A DNA stretch of 47,068 bases from an uncultured Bacteroidaceae bacterium. GTDB lineage: Bacteria > Bacteroidota > Bacteroidia > Bacteroidales > Bacteroidaceae. Of the stretch, positions 38,402 to 47,046 are shown piece after piece; position 1 is the stretch's first letter, and each line of letters opens with the position of its first letter. The translations under genes were made by a program, and so were the position numbers. The stretch lies in the NCBI GenBank assembly GCA_905235565.1, contig CAJOLR010000008.1, positions 1-47,068 of the forward strand. The letters run 5' to 3'. The notes below the pieces were generated by a model. It saw only the letters and a program-made list of their open reading frames with translations, was not told the DNA's origin and did no database searches.

Positions 38402-39850
38402 TTAAAAACATTCACGAATAACCTCGTGGTCGTCAAAGTGATGCTTGACTCCCTTTATCTCCTGATAATCCTCATGTCCCTTACCGGCCACAAGGATCAC
38501 ATCTCCAGCCTGGGCTATCATGCATGCAGTACGGATAGCCTCTCTTCGGTCGGCAATTGATATCACCTTCTGCATATCCTCTTTGGACAGACCGGCCAGC
38601 ATATCATTAATTATATCCTGAGGCTCCTCGAATCGGGGATTGTCCGATGTGATTATAACCCTGTCGCTATATTTGACACTCTCCTTTGCCATGAGCGGGC
38701 GTTTGCCCTTGTCACGGTTGCCGCCGGCACCCACAACGGTTATTATCTGTCCCTTACCGTCCAACACATCAACTATGGTGGTCAGCACATTGGTCAAGGC
38801 ATCGGGAGTATGTGCATAATCCACTATCGCGGTAAAGCCCCTGGGCGAACGTATCGCGTCAAAACGTCCGTTTACAGGAACCAGCGTACTCATGACCGTA
38901 AGCACCTCCATCGGATCACGTCCCAGGTTGACGGCTGTTCCGTAAACTGCCAGCAGATTGCTTGCATTGAACTTGCCTATGAACTTCAGGAAAGCCTCAC
39001 GTCCGTTTATCTCCAGCAGCATACCGTCAAAACCCGACTCAAGTAGACGGCCCTTGAAATCGCACATGCTGCGCAGGGAGTAAGTGGTGACTTTTGCCTT
39101 GGTATTCTGTGTCATTACCAATCCGTTCCTGTCATCCAGATTGGTAACCGCAAACGCATCCTTGGGCAGATCGTCAAAGAACTTCTTCTTGGCCTTGAGA
39201 TAGTTCTCAACAGTCTTGTGGTAATCCAGATGGTCACGGGTCAGGTTGGTGAATATACCACCCGCATATTTCAGGCCTCCAATCCTTTTCTGGACTATGG
39301 CATGCGAACTGCATTCCATAAATACATACTTGCATCCCTCATCTGCCATACGGCCCAGCAGGCGGTTCAGGGTCACTGCATCAGGGGTTGTATGATCGGC
39401 TGGGACTGGCTCTCCGTCAATGTAATTGCATACTGTCGAAAGCAGTCCGGACTTATACCCCATCTTTCGGAACATGTTATATAATAAGGTTGCTATTGTA
39501 GTCTTGCCGTTTGTACCTGTAACGCCTACCAGCTTAACCTTGTCCGTAGGATTTCCAAAGAATCGTGTTGCAACCTGACCCACCACATCCTCACAGTCAG
39601 GAACCTGGACATATGTGACACCCTCGGCCAGCTGTTCCGGCAACACCTCGCACAACACGGCTCCTGCTCCCAGTCCGATAGCCTTGGGGATGAACTGATG
39701 ACCGTCAACGGTAGTACCGCGCATGGCCACAAAAAGGCATCCCTTGCCCACCTTGCGCGAATCAAGCTGTATATCAGTAACCTCCATCCCGGTATCACCT
39801 ACCGTTCTGATTGTCTTCAGTCCCGAAACCAATTCTCCTATTGTAGCCAT
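38402..39850 (-). CDS. murE: UDP-N-acetylmuramoyl-tripeptide synthetase MurE
   Basis: Adds the third stem-peptide residue. 482 aa. The ATP loop is [18 protein letters not shown] (near residue 110), followed by [13 protein letters not shown] and [13 protein letters not shown]. The substrate motif DNPR in [12 protein letters not shown] marks meso-diaminopimelate rather than lysine use. The C-terminal [12 protein letters not shown] is also standard. 4 bases after ftsI, 18 before mraY. Confidence 0.97.
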   Translation of the reverse strand: MATIGELVSGLKTIRTVGDTGMEVTDIQLDSRKVGKGCLFVAMRGTTVDGHQFIPKAIGLGAGAVLCEVLPEQLAEGVTYVQVPDCEDVVGQVATRFFGNPTDKVKLVGVTGTNGKTTIATLLYNMFRKMGYKSGLLSTVCNYIDGEPVPADHTTPDAVTLNRLLGRMADEGCKYVFMECSSHAIVQKRIGGLKYAGGIFTNLTRDHLDYHKTVENYLKAKKKFFDDLPKDAFAVTNLDDRNGLVMTQNTKAKVTTYSLRSMCDFKGRLLESGFDGMLLEINGREAFLKFIGKFNASNLLAVYGTAVNLGRDPMEVLTVMSTLVPVNGRFDAIRSPRGFTAIVDYAHTPDALTNVLTTIVDVLDGKGQIITVVGAGGNRDKGKRPLMAKESVKYSDRVIITSDNPRFEEPQDIINDMLAGLSKEDMQKVISIADRREAIRTACMIAQAGDVILVAGKGHEDYQEIKGVKHHFDDHEVIRECF

Positions 39851-39854
39851 ATTA

Positions 39855-42038
39855 TTACATTGATAATGTCAACTGAATCTTATCTCCCTTATGGAAACGG
39901 GTATTGCCACCCGGAACCTGACTCTTGACCCGGCCCACGCCCGATATGCTGACCTTCATTCCCATTCTCTCCAGCAGATACATGGCATCCGATGCGCCCA
40001 TACCGCGTACATCGGGCACAACCCCCTCGGCATACTCCACGTAGTCCATCACATAACGGCCGGAATCTGAATTGACAGACCCCCATACGCTGTCAGCCAC
40101 CAAGCGGTCCGCACGACTCATCAGATTCTTCTTTCCTATTCCCTTGAGCACTGTGCTGGCCTTTGCCAGGTCACCGGGTAACACCTTGGGTATGAACTGT
40201 CTGGTGGAATCATACGCCTCCTTTATATCCCTCAGGTTACGGCTTGCCATAACCTTCTCGGATATCTCATGGAAGGCCGGAGCCGCCCAGGTGGCTCCAC
40301 CTGCAGCTCCTCCGTCGGTACGGATGGAAACAATGCATGAGAACTGGGGATTGTCGGCCGGGAAGTATCCGCAGAAAGAGACCATATGCCTGCGGGGGCC
40401 ATCCCTGTAACCTGCAGCGCCCTGTGACAACTGGGCGGTACCTGTCTTTCCGGCCACAGCAAAATGTTTTGAGGCTGCATTCTTGCCTGTTCCCTCAATC
40501 ACGACATGCTCCAGCATATATCTTATCTTCTCCAGAGTTTCATCCTTGCACATATGCCGGCGGACTATCTCTACCGGAAACTCCTGAACCACCTCGCCTT
40601 CACGGGTCACAGATGTTACAAGTCTGGGTGCCACCATGCAGCCGCCGTTGGCTATTCCGTTATAGAAAGCAAGAGTATTTATTACAGGCAGCTGCGTATT
40701 GTAGCCAATTGACATCCAAGGCAGACGTGTGACATCCCAATAACCGTCACGCTTTATTACCGGAGCGGCAGTACCGGTCAGCTGAAGGCTGAAATGGGTG
40801 TTGATTCCAGTCCTGTAAATACCGTCTACGAATTCCTCGGGTTTGTCCTTGTATGCGGCATGTATCAGTTTTGAGGTGCCTATGTTGCTGGAGTTAGCAA
40901 TGATATGTGGTACGTCCAGCCAGCCGTACTTGTGCGAATCGGTCATCCTGGAGCCTCCTCCAAACCCGGCATATACACCGTTCTCACAGAACACGCTGTC
41001 CGTCATTGATATCTTGCCGTCGTCAAGCGCTACCATCATTGACACCGGCTTGAATGTGGATCCGGGCTCATAAATCTCCCTTACCGCATTATTCTGTATC
41101 TCATCAAACTGACCGGGACCGGTTTTGGTAAGACTGGCAATAGCTTTGATGTCACCGGTAGGCACCTCCATCAGCACCACTATTCCCGATGCGGCATTCC
41201 ACTTGTCCATCACTCCGCGAAGAGCCACCTCCGCTATGTCCTGCATGTCTACGTTTATTGTGGTGTGAACGTCACAGCCGTCAATCTGGGGAACATCGGC
41301 CACCATACGGCTTATGTTCTGCACCTTCTCCTGGTGTCCTCGTCCCGGAACGCCGCGCAGCAGAGAGTCAAAAGAGAGTTCCAGACCATTCCTGGCCGAA
41401 TCCTTGGCCTCATACATACTGCCTATCGTACGTGCGGCAAGTGCGCCGAATGGTTTCTGGCGTGAAATCTTGGATTCGGCGCTGAAAAACCACCACTCAT
41501 ACTTGGGTTTAAGCCATATAGTCTTTACCAGTGACTTGTACTGGTTGTATGAAATGGGATATGTATTCCTTGATGTCCCCGGAAGCAGCAGCCAGGAATG
41601 TGATTTTGACTCAAAACCCTTCTTGTAATGGTCTGCAAACTCCTGAACTGAATATTGCGGAAAAATATCGTGCATCTGACGGGCAAACTCCACGACGTGC
41701 CTGTTGTAAAGGGTATCCTTGCGTTCCTGATCCTTCTTGGCCCGGACGGGATCCTTCTCGGAAGTCTTGAAATCCAGGAATACCCGGTACTGTTTCATAC
41801 TGCTTGCCAACAGCAGCCCCTCATCACTGAGTATATTGCCTCGGCGAGGTTCTATAACCCTGTTGACCGGAGTCATGTTCTTTGACACATCATTCCAATA
41901 CTGCCTCTCACCGAACATGACCAACCCCATCTTGGCGATGATTAACACGCCCCATGCAGACATGATCAGGAACAGGGAGACAAACTTGCGTGACACCCTC
42001 TTCTTTTCCTGATTATGGTCTGTATTCTTATCTGCCAT
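39855..42038 (-). CDS. ftsI: septal peptidoglycan transpeptidase (PBP3-type) with C-terminal PASTA domain
   Basis: Cross-links septal peptidoglycan. 727 aa. One N-terminal membrane segment (residues about 18-42), a dimerisation domain starting [11 protein letters not shown], then the transpeptidase with Ser-X-X-Lys in EPGSTFKPV (Ser327), SSN at 383-385 and KTG at 531-533. A PASTA domain forms the end (residues about 665-727). Position after ftsL supports ftsI. Confidence 0.95.
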   Translation of the reverse strand: MADKNTDHNQEKKRVSRKFVSLFLIMSAWGVLIIAKMGLVMFGERQYWNDVSKNMTPVNRVIEPRRGNILSDEGLLLASSMKQYRVFLDFKTSEKDPVRAKKDQERKDTLYNRHVVEFARQMHDIFPQYSVQEFADHYKKGFESKSHSWLLLPGTSRNTYPISYNQYKSLVKTIWLKPKYEWWFFSAESKISRQKPFGALAARTIGSMYEAKDSARNGLELSFDSLLRGVPGRGHQEKVQNISRMVADVPQIDGCDVHTTINVDMQDIAEVALRGVMDKWNAASGIVVLMEVPTGDIKAIASLTKTGPGQFDEIQNNAVREIYEPGSTFKPVSMMVALDDGKISMTDSVFCENGVYAGFGGGSRMTDSHKYGWLDVPHIIANSSNIGTSKLIHAAYKDKPEEFVDGIYRTGINTHFSLQLTGTAAPVIKRDGYWDVTRLPWMSIGYNTQLPVINTLAFYNGIANGGCMVAPRLVTSVTREGEVVQEFPVEIVRRHMCKDETLEKIRYMLEHVVIEGTGKNAASKHFAVAGKTGTAQLSQGAAGYRDGPRRHMVSFCGYFPADNPQFSCIVSIRTDGGAAGGATWAAPAFHEISEKVMASRNLRDIKEAYDSTRQFIPKVLPGDLAKASTVLKGIGKKNLMSRADRLVADSVWGSVNSDSGRYVMDYVEYAEGVVPDVRGMGASDAMYLLERMGMKVSISGVGRVKSQVPGGNTRFHKGDKIQLTLSM

Positions 42039-42046
42039 ATCTACTC

Positions 42047-42370
42047 TTATTTGGGCAAACGGTAAGGAGGTTCCGTAGCTGGCTGCAGCCCGGATCCGTT
42101 TCTGGTTGCAATTCTCTCTATATATGACGGCTTGCTCTTGGCCGATACGTCACTGGTGGTGTTAAGGGTCTGATACTCCATATCCACCAACTCGCGCCTC
42201 AACCTCTCGGCATATGCCTGGTCACGCTGATAAGCATAGCGGTTGCCTATGTAGAATATCACACATCCCAGTATCTCCAGCAGCAACCATATGTTACGTT
42301 GTATGAAATCAGGCATGGACCTCATCAGTCCCTTCCTTTTTACTGTGTTGTATGTGCTGTTTTCCTCCAT
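42047..42370 (-). CDS. ftsL: FtsL-like division protein
   Basis: A small bitopic protein, 107 aa from the ATG at 42370, which lies 1 base after the rsmH stop. An ATG six codons upstream overlaps rsmH and is less likely. Charged N-terminus (EENSTYNTVKRKGLMRS), one membrane segment (IWLLLEILGCVIFYIGNRYA), then a short helical stretch (AYAERLRRELVDMEYQTL). Sequence similarity in this family is low; the identification relies on topology and position between rsmH and ftsI. Confidence 0.8.
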   Translation of the reverse strand: MEENSTYNTVKRKGLMRSMPDFIQRNIWLLLEILGCVIFYIGNRYAYQRDQAYAERLRRELVDMEYQTLNTTSDVSAKSKPSYIERIATRNGSGLQPATEPPYRLPK

Positions 42371-42371
42371 A

Positions 42372-43280
42372 TCAAACCTTTTCTGCAATTCTTAGTTTGG
42401 CACTGCGGGAACGCGGATTTGCAGCCTGCTCGACGGCGTCAGGCATAATCGGCTTGCCTATGCAGCGCAACGGCACCTCACGGTTCCCGTAAAAATCAGT
42501 CCTTATATCACCCTCAATGTTACCGCTCTTCATCAGGTTCTTGACCATTCGGTCCTCTATTGAGTGATATGTGATGACCACCAGACGACCGCCTTCAACA
42601 AGTAATTCCACAGCTCCCGAAAGCATCTCACGCAGAGCATCAACCTCATGGTTCACCTCCATCCTGAGGGCTTGGAACAACTTGGCGGTATCTTTTTTTT
42701 CGCGTTCACGCCCAATCACCGGACGTATGGCATCCAGAAGTTGTGAAACGCTCTCCAGACGAGAGTTCTTACGGGCACGGCCGATAGCCTGCGCCACCTG
42801 ACGTCCGTTCTGCAGTTCACCATACAGCCAGAACAGCTGAGCCAGTTTCTCTTCAGGATAATCATTCAGAATATCCGATGCCTTTATCCCCTCCTTCTGG
42901 TTCATGCGCATATCAATGGGACCTTCAAACCGGAACGAGAAACCGCGTGTGCTGTCATCAAAATGATGCCATGACACCCCCAGGTCTGCCAGTATGCCGT
43001 TTACCTTGTCATGGCCGTACCAGCGCATGAAATTGGACATATAACGGAAATTGGAATAGACAAAAGTGAACCTGTCATCACGGATTATGTTGTTCATGGC
43101 ATCGGCATCCTGGTCAAAACCGTACAGATGACCTTTTGGATTGAGCAGGGACAGTATCTCGCGTGAGTGGCCACCACCACCGAAAGTGGCATCCACATAG
43201 ACTCCGTCCGGAGCCGTCACGAGTCCTTCTACACTCTGTCTGAGAAGGACCGGCACATGATATGTCCCGTTTGTGTCCAC
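42372..43280 (-). CDS. rsmH: 16S rRNA (cytosine-1402-N4)-methyltransferase RsmH
   Basis: SAM-dependent methylation of 16S rRNA C1402. 302 aa. It starts with TYHVPVLLRQSVEGL and the SAM-binding motif YVDATFGGGGHSREIL. GILADLGVSWHHFDDSTRGF and VVITYHSIEDRMVKNLM are family signatures, and NPRSRSAKLRIAEKV is the usual end. 25 bases downstream of mraZ. Confidence 0.97.
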   Translation of the reverse strand: MDTNGTYHVPVLLRQSVEGLVTAPDGVYVDATFGGGGHSREILSLLNPKGHLYGFDQDADAMNNIIRDDRFTFVYSNFRYMSNFMRWYGHDKVNGILADLGVSWHHFDDSTRGFSFRFEGPIDMRMNQKEGIKASDILNDYPEEKLAQLFWLYGELQNGRQVAQAIGRARKNSRLESVSQLLDAIRPVIGREREKKDTAKLFQALRMEVNHEVDALREMLSGAVELLVEGGRLVVITYHSIEDRMVKNLMKSGNIEGDIRTDFYGNREVPLRCIGKPIMPDAVEQAANPRSRSAKLRIAEKV

Positions 43281-43305
43281 TTGCCTGTTATGTATATACT
43301 GCGTA

Positions 43306-43761
43306 TCACTCTGTCATGAATCTTCTCAGATTATCGGCAAAATCATTGTCTGACATGAACGGTTGCTGTCCGTCTGCTGCAGCTATGCCGGGAGCCCATA
43401 TCTCTATTGTCTGCTCCATGCCCACAAACAGCGCATCCTGCTTTATTCCAACCTTGTCAAGCAACAGCTGCGGGATCAGCAAACGTCCGTTGCCGTCCAA
43501 TTGCAACTCCTGAGCCTCCGATACCAGTTTGCGGTAAACCATCTGCTGATTGCCGTCAAAACGGTTCAGTCTGGCACGCACCTTGGCTATCTCCTCCTGC
43601 CATTGGTATGCAGGATATACAACAAGGCAGTTCTCAAAGTAATCCTTGCGGACCACCAGAGTCTGACAGTCGGACTGCTGCAGGATGCGGCGGAATCCGG
43701 CCGGCATGAACGCCCTGTTCTTGGCATCCAGACGCACCTGGAACTGACCTATGAAACTCAT
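43306..43761 (-). CDS. mraZ: transcriptional regulator MraZ
   Basis: DNA-binding regulator of the dcw cluster. 151 aa from the ATG at 43761 (MSFIGQFQVRLDAKNRAF), the conserved MraZ start; an ATG 19 codons upstream lies within the promoter region and is rejected. It has two SpoVT/AbrB-like swapped-hairpin repeats, each with the DxxxR motif (DAKNR near residue 12 and DGNGR near residue 90). Three MraZ-type TGGG repeats lie upstream at 43807-43831, so it probably regulates itself and the downstream genes. Confidence 0.93.
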   Translation of the reverse strand: MSFIGQFQVRLDAKNRAFMPAGFRRILQQSDCQTLVVRKDYFENCLVVYPAYQWQEEIAKVRARLNRFDGNQQMVYRKLVSEAQELQLDGNGRLLIPQLLLDKVGIKQDALFVGMEQTIEIWAPGIAAADGQQPFMSDNDFADNLRRFMTE

Positions 43762-43788
43762 ATCTTGCCTTTTACCGATATTTGGTTT

Positions 43789-43796
43789 CAAAGTTA
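43789..43796 (-). promoter_or_regulatory. -7 promoter box of mraZ / dcw operon
   Basis: The minus strand reads TAACTTTG, an exact TAnnTTTG match, 27 bases upstream of the mraZ ATG. The expected -33 position falls inside the TGGG repeats. Confidence 0.6.
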
Positions 43797-43804
43797 AGCA
43801 AATT

Positions 43805-43834
43805 CCACCCACTTTCACCCACTTCGCCCCACTT
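43805..43834 (-). promoter_or_regulatory. MraZ box: three TGGG repeats with 10-bp period
   Basis: The minus strand reads GTGGGGCGAA, GTGGGTGAAA, GTGGGTGGAA in a row. TGGG units spaced by about six bases are the known MraZ recognition pattern in other bacteria. The repeats overlap the -33 region of the mraZ promoter, which fits autorepression. Confidence 0.75.
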
Positions 43835-43947
43835 TTTATTTAAAAAAGTTTTTAACAAGCTGTTGATAACTCAGACGGCTCAATATCAAATAATTGGAAC
43901 CAGTATGCTGAAGTGATGGTTTGAGGCAGACGGCTAAGTGTTGAAAA

Positions 43948-44086
43948 AATTGACAATTGACAATGGATAATGGACAATGGATAATTAGAAAGAGACTTGC
44001 GGTTTTTTCGCAAATCTCTTTCATGTCGCGAGCTATACGCAGGTTCTGCGCATTAATTGTCAATTGTCAATTATCAATTGTCAATT
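43948..44086 (+). repeat. structured intergenic element, copy 2 (between mraZ and sulP)
   Basis: 139 bases. Left end of AATTGAC-like units (43948-43986), right end AATTGTC-like units (44055-44086), mutually complementary. Inside are hairpin 1 (arms 43988-44001 and 44009-44022, 14 positions with one mismatch), the core TTCATGTCGCGAG and hairpin 2 (ACGCAG GTT CTGCGC from 44037). It has the same layout as copy 1 at 27153-27261, with longer terminal repeats. The right end overlaps the last codons and stop of the SulP gene. Confidence 0.75.
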
Positions 44087-45750
44087 AAATCTTGCGCTCG
44101 TTTGAGCGCAAGATTTATATGGCTGCATATATTCTCCTTGCCCACCACCTCATCCATTCCGGCATCCTCAATAACCTTCATAACCTTGGGATTGACACCG
44201 CTCAGAACCACCTTTACCCCCATATGAGAGCACATGCGGCACATATTCTGCAGGTTGTGAACACCAGTCGAGTCAATGAACGGAACCTTACGCATACGAA
44301 TGATACGCACCTTGGCGCGCCCGCCCATGTCGCCCATCATCTCCTCAAACTTATTTCCTATTCCAAAGAAATAGGGACCGTTTATCTCATACACCTTAAC
44401 GCCCTCTGGGATATTGAGATGTTCCAGGTTACCCATCACGTCGCTGTCTGCATTGGGATCTATCTCATCGCTCAGGACCGATACGTTGGTGGTTTCGGCC
44501 ATACGTTTCATGCAGAGCAGGCATGCAATGAGTACGCCCACCTCGATGGCTACGGTAAGGTCAAAGATCACTGTCAGGAAGAACGTCACCAGCAGTACTA
44601 TGATATCGGACTTGGGGTTCCTGAAAATGGCCCTGAAACTGCGCCACTCGCTCATGTTATATGATACCACCACCAGTATACCGGCCAGGCAAGCCATAGG
44701 GATGAACTTGACCAGCGGCATAAGGAAAAGGTAGATGAGAGCCAATACAATGGCATGCGCAATTCCGGCCACCGGAGTGCGTCCGCCATTGTTGATGTTG
44801 GTCATGGTTCGTGCTATTGCGCCTGTGGCAGGTATGCCACCTATCAGAGGCGACACCATATTGGCTATACCCTGCGCCACAAGTTCCTGGTTACTGTCAT
44901 GGCGGTCTCCTATCACACCGTCGGCCACGGCGGCTGAGAGCAGTGACTCTATGGCACCCAGCATGGCTATCACCATTGCGGGTTGCGCCAGACGGCGAAT
45001 GCTGGCCCAGTTGATTCTGGGAACCTCGGCCTGAGGCAGTTCCGTAGATATTGAGAAACGGTCGCCTATGGTCTCAATGCCCTCTACGCCCATTCCGCGC
45101 AGAATAAGGCAGACAATCGTCATGATTATCAGTGCCACCAGAGATCCGGGTATCTTACGGCTAATTTTAGGTGTAAGAACTATTATCAGTATGCTGCCTA
45201 CACCCACCAGCAGAGACCACCAGCTGACTGTACTGAAGTTCTGGAAGTACACCACCCATTTGTCCAGGAAACCTGCCGGAACGCTTTCAATCTCAAGTCC
45301 GAACAGGTCCTTTATCTGAGTTGCAAAAATGGTAAGGGCAATACCGCTGGTAAAGCCTACAACTATCGGATAAGGAATGTATTTTATGATTGTTCCCAGA
45401 TGAAGGACACCCATAAGGATCAGGAAAGCACCGGCCATGAATGTGGCAATGCACAATCCGTTCATGCCGTAATCCTGTATGATACCGTATACAATCACAA
45501 TGAATGCTCCGGTAGGACCGCCTATCTGGACCTTGCTGCCGCCAAAGAAAGAGATGATGAAACCTGCCACTATTGCCGTGAGAATGCCGGCTTCAGGAGT
45601 TGCACCCGATGCGATACCGAATGCGATGGCAAGCGGCATGGCAACAATACCAACGATTACGCCTGCAAGCAGGTCCTGAACTAATGTCTGTTTGTCATAA
45701 CCGTTCCTGAAAGTAGAGAACAGTTTGGGTTGGAAACCATTGAGATTCAT
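44074..45750 (-). CDS. SulP family anion transporter with STAS domain
   Basis: An SLC26/SulP membrane transporter, likely moving sulfate, bicarbonate or another anion; the substrate cannot be read. 558 aa. About 12-14 membrane segments in residues 25-420, with AMPLAIAFGIASGATPEAG and GGSKVQIGGPTGAFIVIVYG near the start. A cytoplasmic STAS domain lies at about 455-550 (VKVYEINGPYFFGIGNKFEE; PFIDSTGVHNLQNM). The last codons (LIDN and stop) are supplied by the repeat element copy 2. A weak -7-like TAATTTCG lies upstream at 45816-45823. Confidence 0.93.
   Translation of the reverse strand: MNLNGFQPKLFSTFRNGYDKQTLVQDLLAGVIVGIVAMPLAIAFGIASGATPEAGILTAIVAGFIISFFGGSKVQIGGPTGAFIVIVYGIIQDYGMNGLCIATFMAGAFLILMGVLHLGTIIKYIPYPIVVGFTSGIALTIFATQIKDLFGLEIESVPAGFLDKWVVYFQNFSTVSWWSLLVGVGSILIIVLTPKISRKIPGSLVALIIMTIVCLILRGMGVEGIETIGDRFSISTELPQAEVPRINWASIRRLAQPAMVIAMLGAIESLLSAAVADGVIGDRHDSNQELVAQGIANMVSPLIGGIPATGAIARTMTNINNGGRTPVAGIAHAIVLALIYLFLMPLVKFIPMACLAGILVVVSYNMSEWRSFRAIFRNPKSDIIVLLVTFFLTVIFDLTVAIEVGVLIACLLCMKRMAETTNVSVLSDEIDPNADSDVMGNLEHLNIPEGVKVYEINGPYFFGIGNKFEEMMGDMGGRAKVRIIRMRKVPFIDSTGVHNLQNMCRMCSHMGVKVVLSGVNPKVMKVIEDAGMDEVVGKENICSHINLALKRAQDLIDN
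44087..44116 (-). terminator. hairpin in the 3' end of the SulP gene
   Basis: A perfect 13-bp inverted repeat (AAATCTTGCGCTC with its complement, 4-base loop) inside the last codons of the gene. On the minus strand it is followed by TTTAATTG, so termination is possible but the T-run is short. Confidence 0.45.
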
Positions 45751-45976
45751 AATGTTAACATCTTTGTGGCCAGTCCTTTACCGGCCGTTGATTAATACCT
45801 TTTCGTTTTCGGCCGCGAAATTACACATTTTCCATCCCCATTATTCCGTCTGTCAAGTATTGTTGCTTAAACAACTGTCTTAATTATACATTTTTAACCA
45901 CGTTTGCCACACAGACAGAACATGACCATACATCTCTCACATCATCGACGGTCATAAATACATCTTCAGATAAGAA

Positions 45977-46020
45977 GGTCGAAAAAGAATCAAAAAAGAG
46001 CGGCACAAGGGCCGCTCCTT
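45977..46020. terminator. bidirectional terminator repeat, copy 1
   Basis: GAGCGGC and GCCGCTC pair around ACAAGG, preceded by AAAAAA, so the minus-strand transcript would end in TTTTTT. It is 43 of 44 bases identical to copy 2. The right arm can also pair as GCTCCTT (46014-46020) with AAGGAGC (46029-46035). Confidence 0.7.
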
Positions 46021-46062
46021 GCGACTGGAAGGAGCTACTTTCGCGATAGCGAAATAAAAAGA

Positions 46063-46106
46063 GGTCGAAAAAGGATCAAAAAAGAGCGGCACAAGGGCCG
46101 CTCCTT
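46063..46106. terminator. bidirectional terminator repeat, copy 2
   Basis: Same sequence as copy 1 with one change (GGATC in place of GAATC). It is followed by CTCCTTTTTG, so it also works as a plus-strand terminator. The outer bases GGATC and GATCC extend the pairing. Copies start 86 bases apart. Confidence 0.75.
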
Positions 46107-46187
46107 TTTGTGATCCTTAGCAGAACACCCCACATCCCGCCAAGAACCCCTCCAGACCCAAACTCAATTTTCAACAGCCCAGAAAGT

Positions 46188-46359
46188 GTACCACTTTTGT
46201 ACCACTTTTTTCAATCACCAATATTCTAAAACACACTCAAACTATATTCCAGGCCCATTTCCATAGTTGAACAAGATTGTGTATCTTTGTGGTGAATGAT
46301 ATGAAAAACACATAAAACGTACCACATTCAAATACGCACCACCATGAAGAACGTACCAC
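46188..46359 (+). repeat. four GTACCAC heptamers
   Basis: GTACCAC occurs at 46188, 46199, 46319 and 46353. The first two form the direct repeat GTACCACTTTT; the last two lie in a 13-base direct repeat AACGTACCACATT (46316-46328 and 46350-46362). They flank the promoter at 46282-46289. Operator, iteron or attachment-site function is unknown. Confidence 0.45.
46282..46289 (+). promoter_or_regulatory. -7 promoter box of the right-edge lipoprotein gene
   Basis: TATCTTTG is an exact TAnnTTTG match. A TTTC at 46258-46261 lies 20 bases upstream, three of four matches to the -33 TTTG with correct spacing. It is 54 bases before the ATG at 46344. Confidence 0.6.
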
Positions 46360-46844
46360 ATTTACCCCCGCTTGCCATAATAGCAATCGTACTTCTGGTA
46401 CCCGCCTGTCGTAGTACCAGAAACATCACTTCCACCCAATCATCCACCACAGCTATCACCCAAAAGGAGATGGACATAGCAACTCGTAACGCCGTTACCA
46501 CCCGCAAAAGGAAACTGTCCATCACCTATATCCCGATGCTTCCAACTACTCCAAAGCAAAACCTCATCCCCCAATCCAACACTCCCACAAAAGAACTAAC
46601 CGACCACCTTATATATAAAGGAGGCGGCACCCTCATTATTGAAGAGGAAACAACCCAAGCAGAAGACCAATCCTCCACCACGATCCAAACATTCCACCAA
46701 GACACAACCACCACACAAAACTCCCAATATCATGAAACCACGCCCAAACAACCCAGAGCCTCCCCAAATCTCAAACTCATCCTATACATCCTATTGGCGG
46801 CCATAGCATTCCTACTGCTATTAAAGTGCCGAAACCGCCAATGA
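46344..46844 (+). CDS. lipoprotein with C-terminal membrane segment, u-spanin-like topology
   Basis: No named family recognised. 166 aa. Residues 1-22 are a lipoprotein signal ending in LVPAC (Cys22). The middle is Thr- and Gln-rich and low in complexity, with short beta-like pieces (KLSITYIPM; GGGTLIIEEE). Residues about 143-160 are a single membrane segment (LKLILYILLAAIAFLLLL) followed by a basic tail KCRNRQ. A lipidated N-terminus plus a C-terminal inner-membrane segment is the arrangement of phage u-spanins, which fuse inner and outer membranes at lysis. A truncated lysozyme gene follows 37 bases downstream, which supports this, but other envelope roles are possible. Codon and base use differ from the rest of the window. 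Confidence 0.5.
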   Translation: MKNVPHLPPLAIIAIVLLVPACRSTRNITSTQSSTTAITQKEMDIATRNAVTTRKRKLSITYIPMLPTTPKQNLIPQSNTPTKELTDHLIYKGGGTLIIEEETTQAEDQSSTTIQTFHQDTTTTQNSQYHETTPKQPRASPNLKLILYILLAAIAFLLLLKCRNRQ

Positions 46845-46881
46845 CACACCGTTCAAACAATAAACCATAAAACACAAAACC

Positions 46882-47046
46882 ATGAAAGCAACAAACTATG
46901 CAACATTATTAATCAAGAGTTTTGAGCAGCTACGCCTCAACTCGTACCTATGTCCGGCAGGAGTCTGGACGCTGAATTCTATTTCAAAGTGCAACAATTG
47001 GGATGTTGACGATAAGATAATAGATAACTTTATTGTCATGAATTAG
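46882..47046 (+). pseudogene. truncated GH24-type (phage) lysozyme
   Basis: A 54-codon frame from ATG at 46882 to TAG at 47044. Residues 9-31 (LLIKSFEQLRLNSYLCPAGV then WTL) match the start of T4-type lysozymes, including the glutamate of the active-site region (Glu15 in KSFEQLRL). The family then continues with GYGHT, but here it reads NSISKCNNWD and stops. None of the three forward frames recovers the lysozyme sequence, so the break is a recombination or deletion junction rather than a simple frameshift. It is too short to be an active enzyme. Confidence 0.6.

Larger units (their letters stand above)
45751..46343. other. 593-bp non-coding region between sulP and the right-edge element
   Basis: Holds, from left to right: the sulP upstream region, about 140 bases with nothing recognised, two copies of a terminator repeat (45977-46020 and 46063-46106), a small TTTCGC-GATA-GCGAAA hairpin (46039-46054), and a stretch with repeated GTACCAC heptamers. 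It ends with the promoter at 46282-46289. From about 46110 base composition changes to C- and A-rich, G-poor on the plus strand, which suggests a boundary between chromosomal and acquired DNA. Confidence 0.6.

Noticed and set aside
43862..43947. Repeat CAGACGGCT (43872 and 43927)
   Set aside because: Two copies of 9 bases, 55 apart, are too little to call a feature.
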